64,000 nucleotides of DNA from positions 27,227-91,226 of the forward strand of contig NZ_CALFBQ010000009.1 of assembly GCF_937951745.1 (NCBI RefSeq). The letters are read 5' to 3'. How positions within the stretch are numbered: position 1 is the stretch's first letter; every line of letters starts with the position of its first letter. Source of the DNA: an uncultured Chloroflexus sp. Its GTDB lineage: Bacteria > Chloroflexota > Chloroflexia > Chloroflexales > Chloroflexaceae. The position numbers were made by a program, and so were the translations under genes. The notes beneath the pieces were generated by a model. That model searched no databases and was not told where the DNA came from. It worked only from the letters and a program-made list of their open reading frames with translations. Below, piece by piece: positions 54,656 through 64,000 of this stretch.

Positions 54656-54768
54656 TAGCATCGCGCTAGCGCACAATGCCTCTGCATACCAACCACTGCT
54701 CAGCAAAAGAGGGTCATAGGCAAGCAATTTCTCGCTTGACACAGCTATTTGCCGCAGCCTCACAATCG

Positions 54769-54777
54769 TGTTATAAT
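54769..54777 (+). promoter_or_regulatory. Extended -10 promoter of the SAM riboswitch operon
   Basis: TG-t-TATAAT (54769-54777) is an extended -10; the matching -35 is weak. Transcription from about 54784 would begin about 40 bases before the riboswitch P1 stem and read into mtnA. Confidence 0.65.
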
Positions 54778-54825
54778 CGCGCACAACGTTCGCTTGCGCC
54801 ATGGTGCGTCGGCGAACTTCAGATG

Positions 54826-54985
54826 CTCATCGAGATGGGCTGAGGGACTGGCCCGATGACGCCCGGCAACCCCCGTCAGGGAAGGTGCCAAATCCAGCGG
54901 CAATGGACAACATTGGCCGGAAGATGAGAGGAACGACGTGATTATCGGAGCCTCTCGCCGCGCGAGTGGCTCCATCTTATTGCAA
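54826..54985 (+). promoter_or_regulatory. SAM-I (S-box) riboswitch with terminator-type expression platform
   Basis: The aptamer runs from CTCATC (54826) to GATGAG (54928), the P1 stem. Conserved S-box words are present: GAGGGACTGGCCCGATGA, CCCGGCAACC and GGTGCCAAATCC. A 10-bp hairpin follows (54947-54973, GGAGCC-CTCG ... CGAG-GGCTCC). Its 3' side continues into ATCTTATT. AAGATG of P1 (54921-54926) can pair with CATCTT (54973-54978), giving a mutually exclusive antiterminator. With SAM bound, the terminator should form and switch the mtnA operon off. Confidence 0.93.
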
Positions 54986-54990
54986 CGCCT

Positions 54991-56034
54991 ATGGAACTCC
55001 GCACTGTCTGGTGGGAAGATGATACCGTTCGCCTGATCGACCAGCGCAAGCTGCCGCACACGTTTGAAGTGGTGCATTGCACCGAGTTAGCCCACGTCGC
55101 CCATGCGATTCGCAGCATGCAAGTGCGCGGCGCGCCGGCGATCGGTTGCACTGCTGCCTACGGGATGGCATTGGTTGCCCGCCAGAGCAGGGCTGCTACT
55201 CCAGAGGCGCTGCTCACCGAGCTGCAGCAAGCGAAGGCAACCCTCGACGCTCAACGCCCGACCGCAGTGAACTTGGCATGGGCAACGACGCGCATGCTGC
55301 GCCGGGCCGAGGCGGTTGCGGCAGAAGGAGCAGACGCGATCAAGGCGGCGCTACTCGCTGAAGCTGAAGCTATTTACGCCGAAGACCTCGCGATGTGCCA
55401 CGCCATCGGTGATCACGGTGCGCCGCTGATCCCACCTCGTGGCCACGTGCTCACCCACTGCAACGCCGGTGGCCTCGCCACTGCCGGCTACGGCACCGCG
55501 CTGGCGCCGATCCGCACTGCCTTCGCCCAAGGCCGCCCGATCCACGTCTTTGTTGATGAGACCCGCCCCTTCTTGCAAGGTGCGCGCCTGACGGCGTGGG
55601 AACTGTTGCAGGCCGGCATTTCGCAAACCTTGATTACCGACAATATGGCTGCTTTCATGATGCAACGCGGCCTCGTTGATTGCGTGATCGTCGGCGCTGA
55701 CCGCATCGCCGCCAATGGCGATGTTGCTAACAAGATTGGCACCTACGGGTTAGCCGTCTTGGCTCGTTATCACAACATCCCCTTTTACGTCGCCGCCCCC
55801 TCCTCCACGATTGACCTCGCTACCGCCAGCGGCGCTGAGATACCGATTGAGGAGCGCGATCCCGCCGAAGTAACCCATATTGCCGGCGTCGCCATTGCAC
55901 CGCACGGCGTTCAGGCTGCCCATCCAGCGTTCGACGTAACACCGCACGAGCTAGTAACGGCCATTATTACTGAACGCGGCGTGGTGCAGCCACCGTTCAT
56001 CGATGCTCTCCGACACCTTGCGAGCGGATCATGA
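54991..56034 (+). CDS. mtnA: S-methyl-5-thioribose-1-phosphate isomerase
   Basis: MtnA opens the ring of methylthioribose-1-phosphate in the methionine salvage pathway. The 347-residue protein has the N-terminal VRGAPAIGCTAAYGMAL and a central TDNMAAFMMQRGLVDCVIVGADRIAANGDVANKIGT region with the active-site Asp. It ends with the FDVTPHELVTAIITERG segment of eIF2B-like isomerases. It is first in the SAM-cycle cluster and directly follows the SAM riboswitch. The next gene overlaps by four bases. Confidence 0.97.
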   Translation: MELRTVWWEDDTVRLIDQRKLPHTFEVVHCTELAHVAHAIRSMQVRGAPAIGCTAAYGMALVARQSRAATPEALLTELQQAKATLDAQRPTAVNLAWATTRMLRRAEAVAAEGADAIKAALLAEAEAIYAEDLAMCHAIGDHGAPLIPPRGHVLTHCNAGGLATAGYGTALAPIRTAFAQGRPIHVFVDETRPFLQGARLTAWELLQAGISQTLITDNMAAFMMQRGLVDCVIVGADRIAANGDVANKIGTYGLAVLARYHNIPFYVAAPSSTIDLATASGAEIPIEERDPAEVTHIAGVAIAPHGVQAAHPAFDVTPHELVTAIITERGVVQPPFIDALRHLASGS

Positions 56035-57092
56035 GTGGCTTTGGCGCATTTCAACCGGCTTGCCGGCCCCTGCTGCGCGGCGGGTTGCCGCATAACAATC
56101 CGGCAATGGTTGCCCAGTTGATCTGCCAGTATCTGCCGCAAACGCCGGCATGGCCGTTGCCGCCGCCGCGCACGCTGGCCGAGACACCGTTTGCGCTGGC
56201 GGCGCAGGGGTTGCCCGGCGTGCAGATCGATGTTGAACGCGACCGGCTAGCGGTTGAGCACGAAACCCTCGAACGTGATGCCGCGCAAGTCGGCCTCGCC
56301 TACCTTCGCGGCGATGCTCAGTTTGCTGCACTGAGCGGCCCGGCAGTAACGGTGCTGGAAGAAGTCTTGCGCCGGCTCAATACCGAAGAACGGCAACCGC
56401 TGTTGCTTAAATACGAAACGATCGGCCCGGTGAGTCTCAGCTTGGCGCTGACTGATAACCACGACCGGCCACTGGCCTACGAACCGGAATGGCGCGAGCT
56501 ACTGCTCTATCTGTGCAGCTTGCGCGTCGCATGGCAGCACGAACAGGTGCAGGGTTATGCCCTGCGTCGGCTGGCCATGATCGAAGAGCCGTTCCTCGAT
56601 GCGCTGTCAACGCCGCTCTGCCCGCTCACGTGGGAGGATGGACTCGATCTGCTCAACCGGTTGCTGGCCGATCTGCCGAGCCGCCGCGGTCTCTTTCTGA
56701 GCGGCGGGGTGCAGTGGGCAGAGGTGTTGCATCTGCCGGTTGATGTGATCGGCTGTCATCTCGCTGACCACCTGCAACCGCTGCTGGCTGCCGCGACGCC
56801 GCTCGCCGAATTTCTTGCCGATGGCGGATGCATGGCTTGGGGCGTGGTGCCGGCGGAAGCGCGCCTGCTCGCCAACGCGCAGAGTAGCGAGCTGCGCGAT
56901 CAGACGTTGCAGGCGATGCGGCAGATCGCCGCAACCACCGGCGTTGATACGGCAGTGGTGCAGCGCCAATCGTTTATTTCGTTCACTGGTAGCCTAGCCT
57001 ACCTTAACCCGGCCCAAGCCGAACAAGCCTTACAGCTCTGCGCCGAGACGGCGCAGTTAGTCCAACAAGCGGTTGGTTTTACCGAGATATAA
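56031..57092 (+). CDS. MetE/UROD-like TIM-barrel protein of unknown function
   Basis: This 353-residue protein starts inside the mtnA stop (ATGA, 56031-56034). Segments such as YETIGPVSLSLALTDN, ALRRLAMIEEPFLDAL and SGGVQWAEVLHLPVDVIGCHL follow the strand-helix order of cobalamin-independent methionine synthase and uroporphyrinogen decarboxylase barrels. The zinc-binding His and Cys ligands of MetE are not apparent. It could act on a methylated thiol or related compound in methionine salvage, in line with its place after mtnA. I would not name a reaction. Confidence 0.6.
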   Translation: MSGFGAFQPACRPLLRGGLPHNNPAMVAQLICQYLPQTPAWPLPPPRTLAETPFALAAQGLPGVQIDVERDRLAVEHETLERDAAQVGLAYLRGDAQFAALSGPAVTVLEEVLRRLNTEERQPLLLKYETIGPVSLSLALTDNHDRPLAYEPEWRELLLYLCSLRVAWQHEQVQGYALRRLAMIEEPFLDALSTPLCPLTWEDGLDLLNRLLADLPSRRGLFLSGGVQWAEVLHLPVDVIGCHLADHLQPLLAAATPLAEFLADGGCMAWGVVPAEARLLANAQSSELRDQTLQAMRQIAATTGVDTAVVQRQSFISFTGSLAYLNPAQAEQALQLCAETAQLVQQAVGFTEI

Positions 57093-57137
57093 CATTGGTC
57101 TCCCGCTCATCGCGGGGTATGTAGAGGAGTACGTACC

Positions 57138-58108
57138 GTGAAGATCGTGGTCACCGGCTCGCTTGCCTTCGATTACATTATGGATTTTCCCGGCTACTTT
57201 AAGGATTTTATGCTGAGCGACAAAGCGCATATTATCTCGGTCAGTTTTTTGGTCGACTCGATGCGCAAGTTGCGCGGCGGCGTCGCCGGGAATATTGCCT
57301 ATAATTTGGCGCTGCTCGGCGAACGACCACTCATCGTCGGCGCCGCCGGCCACGATTTCGGCGCCTATCGCGAGTGGCTTGAAGATCGAGGCGTAGACAC
57401 GAGCGGGATTACGATCATCGAGCACGAGTTTACCTCCTCTTGCTTTATTAATACCGATCAGGCCAATAATCAGATTGTCGCGTTCTACGCTGGCGCTATG
57501 GGACACGATCACCACAATTCCCTCTTGGACCGCGGCTTGACGGCTGATGATTTGGTGCTGATTTCACCGACCAACCCCGACGCGATGCGCCGGTTCGCCC
57601 GCGAATGCCAGCAGATGGGGGTGCCCTATATTTTCGATCCGGGCAAGCAGACGCCCCGCCTTGACCCTGACTTGCTGGAAGTTGGCTTGAAAGGGGCGCG
57701 AGTGTTGATTAGTAACGACTATGAGTTTGGCATGATGGCGAAGTGCCTTGGGATTAGCGAACCCGAATTGATCGGCCAAGCGCCGATTACGGTGGTAACA
57801 CGCGGGGTTGATGGTTCGCAGATCTATGTTGATGGTCAACTCGCTGCCCAGATTCCAATCGCCCCCGTTACCGAGGTACGCGATCCGACCGGCGCCGGTG
57901 ATGCGTATTTGGCCGGGATTGCGTTTGGGTTGGCACGCGGCTTGCCGCTGGAAATGACCGGCCGGATTGCCGCGCTCTGCGCTGCCTACGCGATTGAAGA
58001 GCGCGGTTGCCAAGAGCATCGCTTTACACTGAGCCAGTTTGCCAACCGGTACCGCGCTGCGTTTGGCCACGATTTGCCGCTCGACGTCTTCTCGCTGCAG
58101 GAGGCGGC

Positions 58109-58112
<4 letters not shown>
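57138..58112 (+). CDS. PfkB-family carbohydrate/nucleoside kinase
   Basis: This 324-residue kinase has the N-terminal VTGSLAFDYIMDFPGYF and the GGVAGNIAYNLALLGERP loop. The C-terminal anion-hole motif DPTGAGDAYLAG carries the catalytic Asp255. The shape resembles adenosine kinases or ribokinases. In this cluster, next to ahcY and metK, phosphorylation of adenosine released from S-adenosylhomocysteine is a good guess but unproven. The Gfo/Idh gene overlaps its stop by four bases. Confidence 0.85.
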
Positions 58113-60432
<2,320 letters not shown>

Positions 60433-60440
60433 TAGGAGTA

Positions 60441-60535
60441 CACGACCGTGCGCCCTACCCACGGTCGTGCGCCCGCATCCGACCGGTCGGCCCGTGCCGG
60501 TGCGGTGCCGACCAACACAAATCGTGAGGATTTGT
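60441..60535 (+). other. Three tandem hairpins in the ahcY-metK leader
   Basis: Hairpin 1 is CACGACCGTG (60441-60450) with CACGGTCGTG (60460-60469), perfect 10 bp. Hairpin 2 is GGTCGGC (60485-60491) with GCCGACC (60507-60513). Hairpin 3 is ACAAATC (60517-60523) with GATTTGT (60529-60535). They fill most of the 122-base spacer before metK, whose Shine-Dalgarno (agaggtt) follows at once. No known SAM or SAH riboswitch core is seen; an attenuator or a new regulatory RNA is possible. Confidence 0.55.
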
Positions 60536-60554
60536 ACAGTAGCAGAGGTTGACT

Positions 60555-61766
<1,212 letters not shown>

Positions 61767-61942
61767 ACGCGAAGGACACGAAGGGGTTATCGCAAAGGCG
61801 CAAAGCACGCGAAGGACACGAAGGATTGTGAGAGGGAGTGATTGCACGCTTATCCCTTGTCTTCCACTTCCTTACGCCTTCGCGTCTTTACGTTTAACGT
61901 TCCCAGCGCCTTTGCGTCTTTGCGTTAACAAGGAGTGTTTCA
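61767..61942. repeat. Inverted-repeat gap between metK and yitT
   Basis: Left words gcgaaggacacgaagg occur twice (61770-61785 and 61809-61824), with gcaaaggcgcaaag between. Right words are cttacgccttcgcgtctttacg (about 61870-61891) and cgcctttgcgtctttgcg (about 61908-61925). The right arm ends about ten bases before the yitT Shine-Dalgarno (aacaaggag). A plus-strand frame from 61642 to 62241 crosses this gap and is not coding. Confidence 0.65.
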
Positions 61943-62806
61943 ATGACCGCTGCATTGCGCTGGCGACGCATTGCCAGAACGTTGTACGACTACGCCCTCC
62001 TTACCATCGGTGCGCTGCTCAGTGCGACTGCTGTCCGCTTCTTTCTTGTGCCCAATCAAGTTGTAACCGGTGGCATCACCGGCGTTGCCCAGCTCCTCAA
62101 CACATTTCTTGGTACACCAGTCGGTATAGTCGTCCTCATCTTGAATGTACCCTTACTCATTGCCGGCTGGCGTTACCTCGGCGGAGCCGTGTTCGGCGCG
62201 CGCACACTCTACACAGTCGTCGTGATGTCACTCGCCATTGACGGCCTTGCCCCCTTCGCTCGCTCCATCACTAACGATCCCTTGCTATATAGCCTCTACG
62301 GCGGTCTCATCGACGGACTAGGGATTGGGTTAGTCCTGCGCGCTCGCGGTACGACCGGTGGAAGCGATATTCTGGCGCGCTTAATCGAACGGCGTTTTAG
62401 CATTCAACCGGGCCGCAGCCTGCTCGGGTTCGACACACTCGTCTTTACCGCTGCCTTATTTAGCTACGGGCCTGAAAAGATACTCTATGCACTGTTGGTG
62501 GCATTTACCGCTAGCCGCACCATCGACACCGTATTGGCGGCCGGCAAGGGCGCACGACAGGCGCTAATCATCACCTCAACCCCAGACCCCATCCGACAAG
62601 CAGTCCTTACCCGCTTAGGACGGGGTATCACCCAACTCGAAGGCATTGGCGGCTATACCGGTGCCAGCCGAGCCGTACTGTTGTGTGTTGTCGCCCGCAC
62701 CGAAATTGGAACGCTCAAGAACATTATTGCCACTGCTGACCCGGCTGCGTTCGTGATTGTCGGCGAGGTTGACGAGGTGATTGGGGAAGGGTTTGGGATG
62801 GCGTAA
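61943..62806 (+). CDS. YitT-family membrane protein with DUF2179-like domain
   Basis: This 287-residue protein has five or so membrane helices in the N-terminal YitT domain. Signatures include FFLVPNQVVTGGITGVAQLL and the GGLIDGLGIGLVLRARGTTGGSDILA stretch. A cytosolic C-terminal domain of about 80 residues (GITQLEGIGGYTGASRAVLL, then EVDEVIGEGF) is the DUF2179-like part. The family is probably a membrane transporter or sensor; function is unknown. It has the ATG at 61943 after aacaaggag and sits downstream of the inverted-repeat gap. Confidence 0.9.
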   Translation: MTAALRWRRIARTLYDYALLTIGALLSATAVRFFLVPNQVVTGGITGVAQLLNTFLGTPVGIVVLILNVPLLIAGWRYLGGAVFGARTLYTVVVMSLAIDGLAPFARSITNDPLLYSLYGGLIDGLGIGLVLRARGTTGGSDILARLIERRFSIQPGRSLLGFDTLVFTAALFSYGPEKILYALLVAFTASRTIDTVLAAGKGARQALIITSTPDPIRQAVLTRLGRGITQLEGIGGYTGASRAVLLCVVARTEIGTLKNIIATADPAAFVIVGEVDEVIGEGFGMA

Positions 62807-62853
62807 CGAAACCCTGTTTCGACCCCACTCACCAACCTAATATTCGACAGCGC

Positions 62854-64000
62854 TCACGGCCACCACCGCCCCACATCGGCAATGGCGCGGGCTACTTCTG
62901 CCACTGCCTTCTCACCGCCCAACGCCGCGATGACCGGCGTCAGTGTGCGCAGATCGGTGAGCAGATCGTGGCGGCGACGCTGCGCCAAGATTGGCAGCGT
63001 CTCAGCCCAGCTCTTATAGAGCCGGGCACGGGGCAGTTCGATGAGGTGCGGCGCCAGCGCCTTCAGCTCCTCGGCGCGCACATCTTCCCACTCAATCGCC
63101 CGCGCCGCCGCCAGCGCCTCCTGCCACACTGTCACCTGCTCTGCCGCCGGCAGGTGCGGCGCCAGCGCCTTTTGCGCCTTTGCGCGCCACCACTCATCCT
63201 CAATCGCCCGCGCCGCCGCCAGCGCCTCCCCCAGCAATCCCGCCGGCAGGTGCGGCGCCAGCGCCCTCAGCGCCGAGGCGCGCGACCGCTCATCCTTAAT
63301 CGCCCGCGCCGCCGCCAGCGCCTCTTGCCACACCGTCACCTGCTCCGCCGCCGGCAGGTGCGGCGCCAGCGCCTTCAGCGCCTCGGCGCGCGCACCTTCC
63401 CCCTCAATCGCCCGCGCCGCCGCCAGCGCCTCCCCCAGCAATCCAGCCGGCAGGTGCGGCGCCAGCGCCTCCAGCGCCTCGGCGCGCGCACCTTCCCCCT
63501 CAATCGCCCGCGCCACCGCCAGCGCCTCCCCCAGCAATCCTGCCGGCAGGTGCGGCGCCAGCGCCCTCAGCGCCTCGGCGCGCCACCGCTCATCCTTAAT
63601 CGCCCGCGCCGCCGCCAGCGCCTCCTGCCACACTGCCACCTGCTCCGCCGCCGGCAGGTGCGGCGCCAGCGCCATAAGCGCCTTAGCGCGCTTCTCAGCA
63701 TCCTTAATCGCCCACGCCGCCGCCAGCGCCTCCCCCAGCAATCCCGCCGGCAGGTGCGGCGCCAGCGCCTCCAGCGCCAAAGCGCGCGACCGCTCATCCT
63801 TAATCGCCCGCGCCGCCGCCAGCGCCTCCCCCAGCAATCCCGCCGGCAGGTGCGGCGCCAGCGCCTCCAGCGCCGAGGCGCGCGCATCTTCCCACTCAAT
63901 CGCCCGCGCCGCCGCCAGCGCCTCCTGCCACACCGTCACCTGCTCCGCCGCCGGCAGGTGCGGCACCAGCGCCCCCAGCGCCGAAGCGCGCGACCGCTCA
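62854..64000 (-). CDS. Helical-repeat protein, C-terminal part (5' end outside window)
   Basis: The frame is open to the right edge, so the N-terminus is missing; a GTG at 63966 is internal. At least nine repeats are visible: short units of 32 residues (PHLPAGLLGEALAAARAI type) and long units of 36 (PHLPAAEQVTVWQEALAA type). From the N-terminal side they come L-S-S-L-S-S-L-S-L, i.e. a 100-residue higher-order period for part of the array. The repeats look like paired helices (HEAT/TPR-like). The last 65 residues are non-repetitive and end DVGRWWP. Such arrays are often sensors attached to STAND NTPases in Chloroflexi, but the rest of this protein is not seen. Confidence 0.85.
   Translation of the reverse strand, partial: ERSRASALGALVPHLPAAEQVTVWQEALAAARAIEWEDARASALEALAPHLPAGLLGEALAAARAIKDERSRALALEALAPHLPAGLLGEALAAAWAIKDAEKRAKALMALAPHLPAAEQVAVWQEALAAARAIKDERWRAEALRALAPHLPAGLLGEALAVARAIEGEGARAEALEALAPHLPAGLLGEALAAARAIEGEGARAEALKALAPHLPAAEQVTVWQEALAAARAIKDERSRASALRALAPHLPAGLLGEALAAARAIEDEWWRAKAQKALAPHLPAAEQVTVWQEALAAARAIEWEDVRAEELKALAPHLIELPRARLYKSWAETLPILAQRRRHDLLTDLRTLTPVIAALGGEKAVAEVARAIADVGRWWP
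63039..64000. repeat. 96/108-bp DNA repeat array inside the helical-repeat gene
   Basis: The DNA shows nearly identical words (e.g. cgcccgcgccgccgccagcg and ggcaggtgcggcgccagcgc) every 96 or 108 bp across about 960 bp. Conservation at third codon positions points to recent duplication or gene conversion. The array continues beyond the window. Confidence 0.9.

Noticed and set aside
63039..64000. CRISPR or non-coding tandem array at the right edge
   Set aside because: The periodicity is a multiple of three and keeps one open frame with a helical protein repeat, so it is coding.

Overview
The window looks like a piece of a Chloroflexota chromosome, most likely Chloroflexus or a close relative. 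This is judged from gene content, moderately high GC, and the dense gene layout with intergenic inverted repeats. No photosynthesis gene is visible here, so the genus is an inference.

Layout. 1-5.6 kb: the 3' end of the 2-oxoglutarate dehydrogenase E1 gene, the E2 gene, and aconitase on the other strand. 6-8.2 kb: a secreted caspase-like protein (DUF6345-like). 8.2-14.5 kb: a minus-strand sugar locus with a LacI regulator, a binding lipoprotein, two permeases and a GH32 glycosidase. 14.9-19.6 kb: an exonuclease, a cNMP/CBS/DUF294 signalling protein, SpoVS and RNase Y. 19.8-32.1 kb: a duplicated-domain lipoprotein, RimI-like, radical SAM, inositol phosphatase, GT2, a NYN-LOTUS protein, TrpF, a metallophosphoesterase with a Trm112-like tail, TrpB and a diacylglycerol kinase. 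32.36 kb: a selenocysteine tRNA. 32.5-38.9 kb: a PepSY membrane protein, small unknowns, a dense palindrome cluster, an adenosine-specific kinase, a YbaK deacylase and glucuronate isomerase. 39-45.8 kb: a CHAT-STAND-TPR gene with a zinc-ribbon gene and a three-helix membrane gene behind it. The CHAT gene is split by an IS607-type element (tnpA + tnpB) and also carries an in-frame TGA near its 3' end. 47-51 kb: a complete Mn/Zn/Fe-type ABC transporter with a DtxR-like box. 51.4-54.7 kb: TrkA, TrkH and HemW. 54.8-61.8 kb: a SAM riboswitch followed by a SAM-cycle cluster (mtnA, a MetE/UROD-like gene, a PfkB kinase, an oxidoreductase, ahcY, metK). 61.9-64 kb: a YitT protein and the C-terminal part of a protein built of near-identical 32/36-residue helical repeats.

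How the genes fit together. The mtnA-metK block recycles methylthioadenosine and S-adenosylhomocysteine and makes SAM, with a SAM-sensing leader at its head. The sugar locus imports and hydrolyses a fructosyl sugar but has no ATPase of its own. The CHAT operon resembles bacterial caspase-like defence or cell-death modules: a sensor ATPase with a protease-fold domain plus a small membrane protein. In this genome it appears inactivated. It is the best candidate for a little-described system.

A second theme is intergenic DNA. At least nine gaps hold members of one inverted-repeat family, with GCAAAGGCGC-type left arms and CTTTGCGTCTTTGCG-type right arms, often ending just before a ribosome binding site. 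They create false N-terminal extensions on several genes, and starts were corrected for this.
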